This document shows positions 52,740 to 62,358 of a DNA stretch of 64,000 nt, in pieces. This stretch comes from Hyphomicrobiales bacterium (lineage in GTDB: Bacteria > Pseudomonadota > Alphaproteobacteria > Rhizobiales > Rhizobiaceae). Below the pieces are notes generated by a model. The model was not told the DNA's origin and searched no databases. It saw only the letters and a program-made list of their open reading frames with translations. Each line of letters begins with the position of its first letter. Position 1 is the stretch's first letter. The position numbers and the translations under genes were made by a program. The DNA lies in contig UCOA01000082.1 of assembly GCA_900474095.1 (NCBI GenBank), positions 1-64,000 of the forward strand, given 5' to 3'.

Positions 52740-53236
52740 CCCTGCTCCTTGCGCGCCAGCACGATGGCGCCGACCAGAGCTGCCAGCAGGATGACGGAGG
52801 CGACTTCAAACGGCAGCAGATAGTCGGCGAAAAGTGTCGTACTGAGTTGCCTGACCTGATCTCCACCTGCCGTCGCGGCGGGCTCCATGACCGAAAAGCG
52901 GTCGCTCCAGAGCACGAGGACAAGCATCTCGACCCCAAGCAGGAAGAGGAGCACCAGAGCCGGCAGGTTGCCGCCCGGCACGAAGCGTTGCAACACCGCT
53001 TCGCGCACATCGATCATCATGATTACGAACAGGAACAGGACCATGATCGCGCCGACATAGACGAAGATCTGGATGACCGCGAGAAACGGCGCCTCGAGCA
53101 GGACGAAGACTGCGGAGATCTGCAGGAAACACGCCATCAGCGCCAATGCGCTGTGAACCGGATTCCGCGCCACGACCACCGTCAGGGCCGTGATCACGGC
53201 CACCGTAGCGAACAGAAGAAAGAACCCCTGATCCAT
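52736..53236 (-). CDS. nuoJ: NADH-quinone oxidoreductase subunit J
   Basis: A 166-aa, five-helix membrane subunit. Start [20 protein letters not shown], followed by [20 protein letters not shown], then [20 protein letters not shown], which is the conserved TM3 with its pi-bulge region. It is the first gene of the 13-gene minus-strand nuo operon, so the main promoter should lie in 53237-53420. Confidence 0.95.
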   Translation of the reverse strand: MDQGFFLLFATVAVITALTVVVARNPVHSALALMACFLQISAVFVLLEAPFLAVIQIFVYVGAIMVLFLFVIMMIDVREAVLQRFVPGGNLPALVLLFLLGVEMLVLVLWSDRFSVMEPAATAGGDQVRQLSTTLFADYLLPFEVASVILLAALVGAIVLARKEQG

Positions 53237-53489
53237 CGACCCCGACCCTCCGACGCAAACCGTCACTCGGCGCGAGACGGCCGGATTTGAGATAGCGCCG
53301 CACTCACAAATTGTGCCCTAATATCGGATATTTCACAAGATTATTGTCATGGTCGAGACAGAGCCAGGGGCGGCCCGCATGGGGCGAGGTCCGATCTTTG
53401 ATAAACATAGCGAGCGTCGGTGAGATTCAGTGTGGCTCTTGGGGAGTGGGACCAAGAACTGTTCAAAATCAATGGTAGCTGTGAGATCG

Positions 53490-54080
53490 GGGAGCTTGGC
53501 ACCTTTCTGGCCGGAAGGAAGGCACGTCGAACTTGCCACATTCTGCTGCGCCTGTCTGACCGGCGAACGCATGCTGCAGCGGGCACGGTTCGCGGCCGGA
53601 GAGACGGTCCTGGTCACCGGCGCGTCCGGCGGTGTCGGCTCCTATCCAGCTCTCTCGCGCCCGCGGCGCTGTGCTGATCGCAGTGACGGGAGCCGGCAAA
53701 GAACAGGCAATGCCCGATATCGGCGCGGGGCCGTGGTGACGCGTCGTGGCCGCGATCTCGTCGACGCAGTGCGGAAGTCCGCGAACGGGCTACCGGTCGA
53801 CGACGTCGCCGATCTGGTTGGCGGAGTGATTCTTAGTGGCCTCCTCAAAGTCCTCGGCCCGAAAGCCGATATACCCCAACGGGCACCATCGCCCGGCCCT
53901 GTCGTCCAACTCGACCCGTTGGAGACCTGAAACAGCTCGAACTGCATGGATCGAGCCCCGGCAGCCGTGCCATTCCGCCGACTGGATCCGCTCGCTCGTC
54001 GGCGACCGGCTGCCGGGACACGCAGGCACTACTCAGTCGAAAACCGCTTCGAGACGGCCGCGGTTGACCACATGCTGGTC
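53490..54080 (+). pseudogene. zinc-type alcohol dehydrogenase / quinone oxidoreductase remnant
   Basis: Scattered frames give ERMLQRARFAAGETVLVTGA followed by SGGVG, the Rossmann motif of medium-chain dehydrogenases. Later come IQLSRARGAVLIAVTGAGKE in another frame, then RRGRDLVDAVRKSANGLPVD and GGVILSGLLKVLGPKAD back in the first frame, and LELHGSSPGSRA in a third. At least two or three frameshifts separate them, and both the N- and C-termini are missing. It is a clearly dead gene just upstream of the nuo promoter region. Confidence 0.75.
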
Positions 54081-54719
54081 ACCGGCGCGATCACCGCGTC
54101 AGCAGACACGGCCTGACAACACGTGGGATGATGCCACAATCGCTACAAGTCCTAATGTGTTTCTGACAACAGCGATCAGGCGCAACGGAGCGCCAGTTGA
54201 AAAGGAAACGACCGCTACGGGCATGGTGCGCGGCTCGGTATCGTTCCTATGACGCCAAGAACAACGCCTATCGCTCTTTTGGCGGCCGGTGGCGAACCCG
54301 CCGTTCACCTCACATTTGATACCTCATGCTCCCTCGATCGCCCGCAAGAGTTATTTCGAGAATTCGGACCAACGTCACCTGCCCTTCGGGAGGACAAATT
54401 CAGCGTTGGGAGAAAGCCGAAGCGAACAATGCGGGGCATCGCAGAAGGCGCTGGTCCCGATGCTCGCGCGGTTTTGCGAACCGTGCTGACGGATTGCTCG
54501 GTCGGCTGCTGACATTGGGCGGTGCTGTGCTGATCGCCCGTAGGTCTTGCCTTGCGAGGGAGTATCGTCCTCGATACGGCGTCGTGACCGACCATATCTT
54601 AACCCCGTATTAGACCTGCCTTGTTAACGTGTCGCTTGCAGCGCCTTGCGGGCATGATGCCATTCTGCAGTGCCCGGTTCGGGAACATGTCGACGTGCTA
54701 AGGGCGAGGATTCCAGCAA
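54081..54719. other. intergenic region of about 640 bp
   Basis: Between the dead quinone-oxidoreductase gene and the GGDEF/EAL gene. Small frames lack protein-like composition or ribosome sites. It presumably contains the promoter of the downstream gene, but no strong hexamers were seen. Confidence 0.4.
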
Positions 54720-56906
54720 GTGCATAAAAACGTCTTTTCGGAGGGCCGCCGTAGGCAGCTACAAGTCGTTTCCGTCGCAACGGTTTTTGTCGTCGTCGCG
54801 GCAGTGCTGGCAGGCCTGGTCGCCGGCTCAATCAATACCCTCACAGCCACGGCCGACGCGATCGACGACGGACGTGCAAGGCATGCCGCTGCCGGAGCGC
54901 TGCAATCTCTTCGCAAACAACTGGGCGCGACGGTTCGCGATAACGCCTATTGGGACGACGCGTTTGAACAGGTCAACTCTGACGGCCGAGTGGGCTGGAC
55001 CGTCGAGAACTGGGGCTCAACGAGCGCCGACTACCCACTTTACGATACAGCGATCGTCGTCGACAGCCGCAACGTGCCGGTTATCGCGTATCGCAACGGA
55101 ACGCCGATGAATGTTGCGCCTGCACAATTCTTTAACAATTTCGAACTTCTGTTGAAGGCTGCAAGGCGCGCTGGCCCGACTGATCCGATACCCGTGCACT
55201 TCGTCCACTCGCCGGCGGGGGCAGCCCTGATCGGAGCGGCCGCCATCCAGCCGTTTGCGCGTGACTCCACCATAAAGTCCGAAGACCTTTCTGTGCTGGT
55301 ATTTGCCAAACACATCACACCAGCGGTGGTCGCCGAAGTTTCGAAAAGCTTTGGCATCGAAGGTCTCAGTCTCGACCCGCATCCTGTTGCGGGACGGTTG
55401 GAGGCAATCCTCACGGACGTGGAGGGTGACAAGGTGGCCGCGTTCACCTGGCCCTCGCAGGCCCCGGGGACGAAGAGCTACGCGATGGTCGCCAGCGGCC
55501 TGCGGGCTGCAGGCGCAGTCCTCGTGATTTTCCTGTGCGGTATCGCTATCGTCGGAGTTGTTACCGTCCGCAATTTGAAAGCCAGTGAAAGTCGCGCTCG
55601 CTCAAGGGCTTTGCGTGATGCGCTTACTGGGCTGTTGAATCGGGCGGGTCTGCTCGAGAGCATTGCCGACACATCGGCTGAGGCGAATTCGAATAACGCC
55701 GACATCAAGCTTCACTTTATCGATCTCGATGGTTTCAAGGGGATTAATGATGCATGGGGACATCATGTTGGCGACGAACTCATCGTCGCGGTCGCGCACC
55801 GCCTGACGGAAACCCTTCCGGAGACTGCGATCATTGCCCGATTGGGCGGCGACGAGTTCGCTGTTGTCACCGTAGAAGATCCTAGCCTCCCCGCATCCGA
55901 TGTTGGCCATCGCATTCAGGTTGCGCTGAAAAAGGTATTTGAGATCGGCGGCCGCACGATCGAAATTGGCGCGAGTGTCGGGGTGGCAATCTCCCCATCG
56001 GGCAAGATTGAGACGGTCGAACTTATCCGTCGCGCCGATATCGCGCTCTATCGTGCCAAGGATCTTGGTCGAGGTGTCACAGTTGATTTCGAGGCCGGCT
56101 TTGATGATGATACCAACAGACAGGCAGTCCTCGAAGCACAGTTGCGGACGACTTTGGAGACCGGCGGCATCGATGTTTCGTTCCAGCCACTTGTCGACGC
56201 GAAATCGGGTTCAATTTGTGCCGTGGAAGCACTGGCGCGCTGGATCACAGATGGTGGAGACAACATTGCTCCCGACGTCTTCATTCCGCTGGCTGAGCGG
56301 TCGGGCTTGATCGACCAACTGGGCCTGCAGGTTTTGAGGAAGTCTCTTCAGGCGGCCGCCGCTTGGCCTGCCATTGACCTGGCGGTCAATGTCTCGCCGC
56401 TTCAGCTCAAGAACCCCAGGTTCGTAAAGCAGGTCATCGATGCATTACAGGCGGCCGACTTCGAGCCAAGCCGTTTGAGTATCGAACTGACGGAAGGAGT
56501 TCTGATCTCCAACCCAGAACAGGCACGCCGCGCCATTGACGGCCTCAAAGCAAAGGGGATAAAAATTGCGCTGGATGATTTTGGATCGGGGTTTGCGAGT
56601 ATCGGTACGCTGCGCCAGTTCGGCTTCAACCGCATGAAGGTTGATCGCTCGCTAATCGCTGCCCTCGACCACGATCAGAACGCCGGAGCCGTGTTACACG
56701 CGACGATCGCACTAGCGAATGCGCTCGACATTCCTGTCACCGCAGAGGGGATAGAAACCGAAGCACAGGCCGAGGTCCTCAGGGGGTCTGGTTGCGACGC
56801 GCTGCAGGGACACTTGTTCAGCAGACCCGTTAGCGCCGAGCAAATCACGGAAGCATATTTCGTCAACAGCAGCCGCGCCCCCCGCGAAGACCGATCCGCC
56901 GCATAG
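54720..56906 (+). CDS. membrane-bound CHASE4-like/GGDEF/EAL cyclic-di-GMP protein
   Basis: A 728-aa inner-membrane signalling protein. TM1 is near residues 18-40, a periplasmic CHASE4-like domain at about 50-250 (RDNAYWDDAFEQVNSDGRVG), and TM2 near 262-282. The GGDEF domain has an intact active site (RLGGDEFAVV). The EAL domain has AVEALARW, VNVSPLQL, ELTEGVL, DDFGSGFASIGTL, KVDRSLI and AEGIET, all consistent with phosphodiesterase competence. Both activities may therefore exist. Start is GTG at 54720. No adjacent partner. Confidence 0.92.
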   Translation: MHKNVFSEGRRRQLQVVSVATVFVVVAAVLAGLVAGSINTLTATADAIDDGRARHAAAGALQSLRKQLGATVRDNAYWDDAFEQVNSDGRVGWTVENWGSTSADYPLYDTAIVVDSRNVPVIAYRNGTPMNVAPAQFFNNFELLLKAARRAGPTDPIPVHFVHSPAGAALIGAAAIQPFARDSTIKSEDLSVLVFAKHITPAVVAEVSKSFGIEGLSLDPHPVAGRLEAILTDVEGDKVAAFTWPSQAPGTKSYAMVASGLRAAGAVLVIFLCGIAIVGVVTVRNLKASESRARSRALRDALTGLLNRAGLLESIADTSAEANSNNADIKLHFIDLDGFKGINDAWGHHVGDELIVAVAHRLTETLPETAIIARLGGDEFAVVTVEDPSLPASDVGHRIQVALKKVFEIGGRTIEIGASVGVAISPSGKIETVELIRRADIALYRAKDLGRGVTVDFEAGFDDDTNRQAVLEAQLRTTLETGGIDVSFQPLVDAKSGSICAVEALARWITDGGDNIAPDVFIPLAERSGLIDQLGLQVLRKSLQAAAAWPAIDLAVNVSPLQLKNPRFVKQVIDALQAADFEPSRLSIELTEGVLISNPEQARRAIDGLKAKGIKIALDDFGSGFASIGTLRQFGFNRMKVDRSLIAALDHDQNAGAVLHATIALANALDIPVTAEGIETEAQAEVLRGSGCDALQGHLFSRPVSAEQITEAYFVNSSRAPREDRSAA

Positions 56907-57124
56907 CTCGGCATGACTGCTGCCCTCAGCACGGATGTCCCTGTCGCTGCGGGCTGGCCGCACACCATTTTGATGGCGTCACTCGGCGGCCGCTTTACGC
57001 CACCCAGACGGGCAGCGTTCCCAGAAGCCTTGTATTCTCAACGACCCGACGACGGCGATCCGGTTCTTCGTCACCCGCGGATACTCATTACCGCCTTAAG
57101 TGTCCGCTTAACGCGGACGAACGA

Positions 57125-57562
57125 TTAGCGACCTTCAAGCCATTCATCCAGCATCCGCCTGATGGCTCGGCCTGCCGGCACTTCGCGCGTAAAAGCCCAC
57201 CACGTATGGGCACCCTGCCATAGAGCGGCCATCTGCCAGCCCAGCCGTTTCGCTTCCATGGGGTCATCAGACAGACGACGGCCCAATGCATTGGCCAGCT
57301 CGCGACCCCAAGCAGCTCCACGGGCGCGCAGTTTGGGGTTCCGAATGCCTTCCCTCAGGAGGAGTAGCCCGTCGGTTGCATTCCTTTCGGCGGTTTCGGG
57401 AGCAGTAAGTCGCATGAGCAAGTTTACAGCGCCCTCTGCCGTCAATGCTTCTTCGACATCAACAGCAGCCGTTTCGGCCTCAAGCCGGTCCCAAGCACGT
57501 AGCAGGATAGCTTCTACAGGGTCTCCCGATCGCCAGGGGAAGGCCGCAGGCTTTTGCACCAC
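57125..57562 (-). CDS. hypothetical protein, possibly the C-terminal part of a TetR-type regulator
   Basis: A 145-aa helical frame from a GTG, MVQKPAAFPWRSGDPVEAIL, with LLMRLTAPETAERNATDGLL, AWGRELANALGRRL and RRMLDEWLEGR at the end. Helix composition resembles the ligand-binding half of TetR/AcrR proteins, but no helix-turn-helix precedes it and the upstream 80 nt do not encode one in frame. It may be a truncated regulator or an unrelated helical protein. Confidence 0.4.
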   Translation of the reverse strand: MVQKPAAFPWRSGDPVEAILLRAWDRLEAETAAVDVEEALTAEGAVNLLMRLTAPETAERNATDGLLLLREGIRNPKLRARGAAWGRELANALGRRLSDDPMEAKRLGWQMAALWQGAHTWWAFTREVPAGRAIRRMLDEWLEGR

Positions 57563-57765
57563 GCGCGAAGGTGAGCGCGAAGAGTGCGCAACTAACCTCG
57601 CGTCAGCTTCTTCCGGAACACTAGCTTCCCGGTAGCGCTGGCACGGACCTCAGGGCTGGAGCGACGGCCATGCCAGCGCCTCCGCGGCCGGCGTCTTCCG
57701 CGGTGCTGTGGAAGATGTCGCCATAGCTTGATCGCGGACGCCTTTGCGGCAAGCCCGCTTTGTCC

Positions 57766-59397
57766 CTAGCGAATTTCGCGAGCCAGCGCTTGCAGTCGCG
57801 TGAACGCGTCATATCGCTTGGCATGCAAGGCGGCGTTTTCGCCTCCTGCAGGCCAATAGGTGCGATCGGTGGCCGAAAGGGCCGCCATCGCCGATGCAAC
57901 ATCCGTGAAGGCGCCACCGGCGACGCTGCCGAGTATGGCGGCGCCGAGCAGGACGGGTTCTTCCGACCGCGTCGCCAGCACGGGTTTTCCTGCGGCATCG
58001 GCGACAAGCTGGCGGACGAGGTCGAGTTGGCCAGCGCCGCCGCTGATCACGATCTTGTCGACGGGCGCACCGGCTGCCTCCTGCGCATCAATGATCTGGC
58101 GAAGGCCATAGCCGATGCCACACAGACCGGCAATGTACAGCGCGACGAGATTGTCGAGACCGCAATCCATGCCAAGGCCGACGATCGCAGCGCGGGCGTG
58201 CGGGTCGGCAAATGGCGCGCGGTTGCCGAGGAATTCGGGCACGACATGGAGGCCGTTCGCATGCTCCACCACGCCCGAAAGAGTCTCTGCCTTTTCAGCG
58301 GCCAGGTCGGCGAGCAGCACCGGCAGGGAAAGCCCGCGCGTCTTTGCCAGAGCCGAGGCTTCATTTGCCGCCGGATGGAAAAACAGGAGCTGGTCAATGG
58401 CAGCGCCGGCAGCTGACTGCCCACCCTCGTTCAGCCACATGCCCGGCACCATGGCCGAAAAATACGGTCCCCAGACGCCCGGGACGAAGACCGGCTCGTG
58501 GGTCGAGGTCATCGTACAGGACGATGTGCCGAAGACGTAGCCTAGATTGTTTTCCGGCGGGCCATCGACGCCAACGGTCCCGATCCCGCCCGCATGGGCA
58601 TCGATCATGCCGGCTGCAACCGGTGTACCGGGGACGAGGCCGAGGTCCGCCGCCGCGCGCTCAGTCAGGCCGTTGCCAAGCGGCGTGCCGGGCTCGACGA
58701 CGCGCTGGCCGATGCGCGCAAAATCCTCGTCGGCAAGTACACCGAGACCGATGCCGTGAAAGTAGCTCGGGTCCCAGCGCTTCTCGTGTGCGAGATAGGT
58801 CCATTTGCAGGTGACCGTGCAGGTGGATCGGGCAAGATCGTCCGTAGCGCGCCAGGTCAGGAAATCCGCAAGATCGAAAAACTGCCAGGCGGCGTCAAAA
58901 ACCTGCGGACGGTTTTCCTTTAGCCAGAGGAGTTTCGGCGTTTCCATTTCCGGCGAGATTCGGCCGCCGACATAGCGCAGCACTTCATGACCCTGTGCGT
59001 TAATGCGCTCGACCTGGTCCACGGCTCGGTGATCCATCCAGACGATAATGTCGCGTTCCGCGTCCTCTGAGGGACCGACGGGCAGAGGCGCACCATCCTT
59101 GCCGAGCACGACGAGCGAGCAGGTTGCGTCGAATCCGACGCCAGCAATTCGCTCCGGCGCAACATCCGCCTTGGCGAGGGCATCGCTTACCGAAGCGCAG
59201 ACCGCCGCCCAGATTTCCATGCTCGACTGCTCGACCATCGCCCCTGGTTCACGAAACAGCGAGATGTCACGCCTGCCAGAGGCCAGCATCCGGCCGGTGA
59301 GATCGAAGATGCCCGCTCTTGCGCTCCCTGTGCCGACATCGACACCAATAAGGAAGCGTTCGCCGCCCGCGGAGCTTGCGGAGGAAGTGTTGCTCAT
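57766..59397 (-). CDS. FGGY-family pentulose kinase (ribulokinase-like)
   Basis: A 543-aa cytoplasmic kinase. The N-terminal ATP/sugar lobe starts FLIGVDVGTGSARAGIFD. The sugar-site region has FDATCSLVVLGKDG and WMDHRAVDQ. The C-terminal FGGY signature region is KIVISGGAGQLDLVRQLVAD with PVLLGAAILGS. It is of the D-ribulokinase/FGGY-pentulose kinase type. Start MSNTSSASSAGGERFLIG is taken over one 15 nt upstream. With the SDR gene next to it, the inferred path is pentitol to pentulose to pentulose-5-phosphate. Confidence 0.88.
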   Translation of the reverse strand: MSNTSSASSAGGERFLIGVDVGTGSARAGIFDLTGRMLASGRRDISLFREPGAMVEQSSMEIWAAVCASVSDALAKADVAPERIAGVGFDATCSLVVLGKDGAPLPVGPSEDAERDIIVWMDHRAVDQVERINAQGHEVLRYVGGRISPEMETPKLLWLKENRPQVFDAAWQFFDLADFLTWRATDDLARSTCTVTCKWTYLAHEKRWDPSYFHGIGLGVLADEDFARIGQRVVEPGTPLGNGLTERAAADLGLVPGTPVAAGMIDAHAGGIGTVGVDGPPENNLGYVFGTSSCTMTSTHEPVFVPGVWGPYFSAMVPGMWLNEGGQSAAGAAIDQLLFFHPAANEASALAKTRGLSLPVLLADLAAEKAETLSGVVEHANGLHVVPEFLGNRAPFADPHARAAIVGLGMDCGLDNLVALYIAGLCGIGYGLRQIIDAQEAAGAPVDKIVISGGAGQLDLVRQLVADAAGKPVLATRSEEPVLLGAAILGSVAGGAFTDVASAMAALSATDRTYWPAGGENAALHAKRYDAFTRLQALAREIR

Positions 59398-59462
59398 GGT
59401 TGTACCGCCCACAAATCAGGAATACCTTGGCGAGCGGCTTCGTGCCGCCCGTCGTTCTCGCC

Positions 59463-60191
59463 TCAGAGATCGACGCTGTTTGGAAGGATGACCAAGTCGC
59501 GGATCGTGACATTACGCGGCCGCGTCAGCATGAATAATACCGCATCGGCAACCTCCTTCGGCTGCATCAGGCTGCCGTTTGCGAGCGCCTCGTCCATCTT
59601 CTCCTTCGGCCAGTCGTCGAGCAGCGCCGTCACGACTGGACCCGGCAGGACCGCACCGACGCGCACCCCATGCTGCGCTACCTGCCGGCGGGTGCTGTGC
59701 ACGAAGGCTTGCACCGCAAATTTAGACGCCGTGTAGATCGGCTCCCAGACGACGGGAACGACGCCGGCGATTGAGCTCGTGAACAGGATGTCGCCGGTCT
59801 TCTTCTCGATCATGTAGGGCAGCACCGCATGCACCGAGCGGAAGGCCGCATTGATGTTGAGGTTCAGCATTCGGTCCCAGGCATCCGGATCGCCCTCTGC
59901 TACCTGACCACCGATATAGGCGCCGGCATTGGCATGGAAGACATCGAGCCCGCCGGCCGCCTCGAGGATGCGCGGCAGCATGCCGGAGACTTCGAACGGC
60001 TTCAGCAGATCGACGACGAGCGGCAGGGCATTCGGCCCCAGCTCTTTGCAGAGCAGCTCCAGCTTGTCCTGTGCACGGTCGACGAGCACCACCCTTGCGC
60101 CTTCCGAAAGCAGAGTGCGGGCGCATTCGAGCCCGATGCCGGACGCGGCACCCGTGATGGCGGCGACTTTGCCTTTCATGAGGTCAGCCAT
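59463..60191 (-). CDS. short-chain dehydrogenase, ribitol 2-dehydrogenase-like
   Basis: A 242-aa cytoplasmic oxidoreductase. Rossmann motif [11 protein letters not shown] near residue 14, NAG motif HANAGAY, catalytic Ser in [10 protein letters not shown] and YxxxK as YTASK. Overall it looks like ribitol/polyol 2-dehydrogenases. It is encoded between the kinase and the transporter (65-nt and 30-nt gaps), consistent with oxidation of an imported pentitol to the ketose used by the kinase. Substrate is inferred from the neighbourhood. Confidence 0.85.
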   Translation of the reverse strand: MADLMKGKVAAITGAASGIGLECARTLLSEGARVVLVDRAQDKLELLCKELGPNALPLVVDLLKPFEVSGMLPRILEAAGGLDVFHANAGAYIGGQVAEGDPDAWDRMLNLNINAAFRSVHAVLPYMIEKKTGDILFTSSIAGVVPVVWEPIYTASKFAVQAFVHSTRRQVAQHGVRVGAVLPGPVVTALLDDWPKEKMDEALANGSLMQPKEVADAVLFMLTRPRNVTIRDLVILPNSVDL

Positions 60192-60221
60192 GTTCTAAAT
60201 CCTCCGTTCCAATGTTTTCTG

Positions 60222-61475
60222 TCAGGCTCGGCCGTGGCTTACACGCGAACGACGGGCGAGCGAATCGACGATGACCGCAATCGCGAGAACGCCGCCGGTA
60301 ATCATGTAGCGCAGCGACGAGCTAAGGTTCAGCAGCGTCAGGCCGTTCGAGATTGCCTGGATGACGATGATACCAAGCAGGGCCGAATAGGCGCTGCCGC
60401 GTCCGCCGAACAGGCTAGTGCCACCGATGACCGCCGCCGCGATCGCATTGAGGTTGACATCGCCGGTGCCTGCCTGCTGGCTCGACGAGGCGAGACGCGA
60501 AGCCGAGAGTACGCCACCGAGCGCGGCGAGCGTCGAGCAGAGCACGAAGGCGCTCGTGTAAATGCGTCGCACGTTGATGCCCGAGCGGCGGGCGGCTTCC
60601 TTGTTGCCACCGACGGCGAACATGGAGCGGCCCCACTTGGTGCGCGTCAGCGCGTAGTTGAGGATGACCGCGAGCGCCACGAACAGCGCGAACATCCACG
60701 GCACGCCGCGGCCGAGATTGAGGTAGAAGACGGCGACTTCCAGCGCAACAGTCAGCATCAAAGCCTTCAAGATCAAGGCACGCAGCGGCTGTGCTGAGAG
60801 GTTTGCCGCCCGGCGCTGGCGCATCCTCCGCACGCCCTTGCCGATCATGATAAGTCCTGGCATCAACGCGAGCCCGTAGGAAAGCCAGTCCGGCATGATC
60901 AGGATTTGCCCGAAGCGGACGAGCGAGGACGCGTAAGGGAGGTTGATCGAACCCGTCGGGCCGAGGATGTAGAGCTGCAACCCGAGAAGAGCGAGCAGGC
61001 CAGCAAGTGTGGCGATGAAGCTTGGCATACCGAGACGATTGTAGAGCGTGGCATAAAGCAGGCCGACGCCCGCACCGACGACAAGCGCTGCCAGGATGGC
61101 CCCGACGATAGGCAGACCCATGTTCACCCACAGGACGCCGATCATTGCCGAGGAAAGGCCGCTCATGGAACCGACGGAAAGATCGATTTCCCCGAGCACC
61201 AGCACGCAGATGATGCCGAGCGAGATGACGCCGACGGTGGCACAATCGAACAGCAGGTTCACGAGGTTGTTAGGCGCGAGAAAAATTGGGTTGAGCGCCG
61301 AAAACACGACTGAAATAACGACGAGGCCGACGGCGACCGGCAGCATGCCGAGATCACCCGCGCTCACGCGGTCTATGAAGCCCTTTGCCATGCCGGTAAG
61401 GCTGTCGTCGTGGCGCACGCGCTCGTCACCGCGGTCGAGCATCGGCTGGACACTGCTGGAAGGGTTCTGGCTCAT
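60222..61475 (-). CDS. CUT2 sugar ABC transporter permease (RbsC/XylH-like)
   Basis: A 417-aa inner-membrane permease. The family segment VISLGIICVLVLGEIDLSVG (about residues 80-99) is canonical, as is the ALTRTKWGRSMFAVGGNKEA region with AARRSGINV after it. GGTSLFGGRGS and the C-terminal LLNLSSSLRYMITGGVLA follow. It is longer than RbsC (about 320 aa), as XylH-type permeases are. Its start overlaps the ATPase gene stop by 4 nt. Confidence 0.92.
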   Translation of the reverse strand: MSQNPSSSVQPMLDRGDERVRHDDSLTGMAKGFIDRVSAGDLGMLPVAVGLVVISVVFSALNPIFLAPNNLVNLLFDCATVGVISLGIICVLVLGEIDLSVGSMSGLSSAMIGVLWVNMGLPIVGAILAALVVGAGVGLLYATLYNRLGMPSFIATLAGLLALLGLQLYILGPTGSINLPYASSLVRFGQILIMPDWLSYGLALMPGLIMIGKGVRRMRQRRAANLSAQPLRALILKALMLTVALEVAVFYLNLGRGVPWMFALFVALAVILNYALTRTKWGRSMFAVGGNKEAARRSGINVRRIYTSAFVLCSTLAALGGVLSASRLASSSQQAGTGDVNLNAIAAAVIGGTSLFGGRGSAYSALLGIIVIQAISNGLTLLNLSSSLRYMITGGVLAIAVIVDSLARRSRVSHGRA

Positions 61476-62293
61476 TCGGCTCCCCCACGGGTTTCCTGGA
61501 CGTTGACGGCCTTGCGGTCGTGGCGGCGCGAGACGGAATTGTCCGTCGCGCCCGTGATGGCGGAGATGAGCTCCTGGTTGGACGATTCCGGCGTGAAGAC
61601 GCCGTTGTTCCGACCGAGCCTCAGAACAACAATGCGGTCGGCAACGGCACGCACATCTTCCATATTGTGGCTGATGATGATGACGCCGAGACCGCGATCT
61701 CGCACGCGCTCGATGAGGTTCAGAACCTCCGCCGTCTGTGCCACACCAAGTGCTGCCGTCGGCTCGTCCAGCATGATGAGCGTCGGATTAAGCAGCAGCG
61801 AGCGCGCGATGGCGACAGTCTGCCGCTGTCCGCCGGAGAGCGAGGCGATTGGCTCGCGGACGGAGGGGATGCGCGCAGCGAGTTCACGCAGGAGTGTCCA
61901 GGCGCGCACTTCCATCGTGACTTCATCGAGCGCCCAGGGCGACATCTCATGTCCCAGGAACAGATTTGCCACGACATCGAGGTTCTCGCACAGGGCAAGA
62001 TCCTGGAACACGGTCGCGATACCGAGGTCGAGCGCCTTGGCGGGACTGTCGAGTGTCACACTCTGCCCACAGAATTCGATCGAACCGGCGGACGGCTGGT
62101 GCACACCGGCAAGCACCTTGACCAGCGTCGACTTGCCGGCACCGTTGTCGCCGACAAGCGCGACGACTTCTCCGGCCTTGACGTCGAGCTCGATATCCGT
62201 CAGCGCGGATACCGCCCCGAAATTCTTCGATATGCCGCTCAGGCGCAGCACAGATGTTCCCTTGCCGGGAGCACTTTGAAGCGTGGCTGTCAT
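61472..62293 (-). CDS. CUT2 sugar ABC transporter ATPase, single-domain (FrcA-like)
   Basis: A 273-aa cytoplasmic ATPase. Walker A GDNGAGKST, signature LSGGQRQ, Walker B TLIMLDEPTAALG and H-loop region IIISHNM. Only one nucleotide-binding domain is present, unlike the double-domain RbsA/XylG (about 500 aa), so it must homodimerise as in FrcA-type systems. I start it at MTATLQSAPGKGTSVLRLSG. The frame is open upstream across the stem-loop into the binding-protein gene. Confidence 0.92.
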   Translation of the reverse strand: MTATLQSAPGKGTSVLRLSGISKNFGAVSALTDIELDVKAGEVVALVGDNGAGKSTLVKVLAGVHQPSAGSIEFCGQSVTLDSPAKALDLGIATVFQDLALCENLDVVANLFLGHEMSPWALDEVTMEVRAWTLLRELAARIPSVREPIASLSGGQRQTVAIARSLLLNPTLIMLDEPTAALGVAQTAEVLNLIERVRDRGLGVIIISHNMEDVRAVADRIVVLRLGRNNGVFTPESSNQELISAITGATDNSVSRRHDRKAVNVQETRGGAE

Positions 62294-62320
62294 AGCCCTG
62301 TGACCTTTCAATTGATTGGG

Positions 62321-62349
62321 GTGTCCGGCCGCGAAGCGCAGCCGGACAC
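62321..62349 (-). promoter_or_regulatory. intercistronic stem-loop 3' of the binding-protein gene
   Basis: A 9-bp perfect stem GTGTCCGGC / GCCGGACAC with an 11-nt loop, between the binding-protein stop and the ATPase start. No T-run follows. Same position as the stem-loops in the other two ABC cassettes; probably 3' end protection or attenuation. Confidence 0.65.
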
Positions 62350-62358
62350 GATGGCAGC

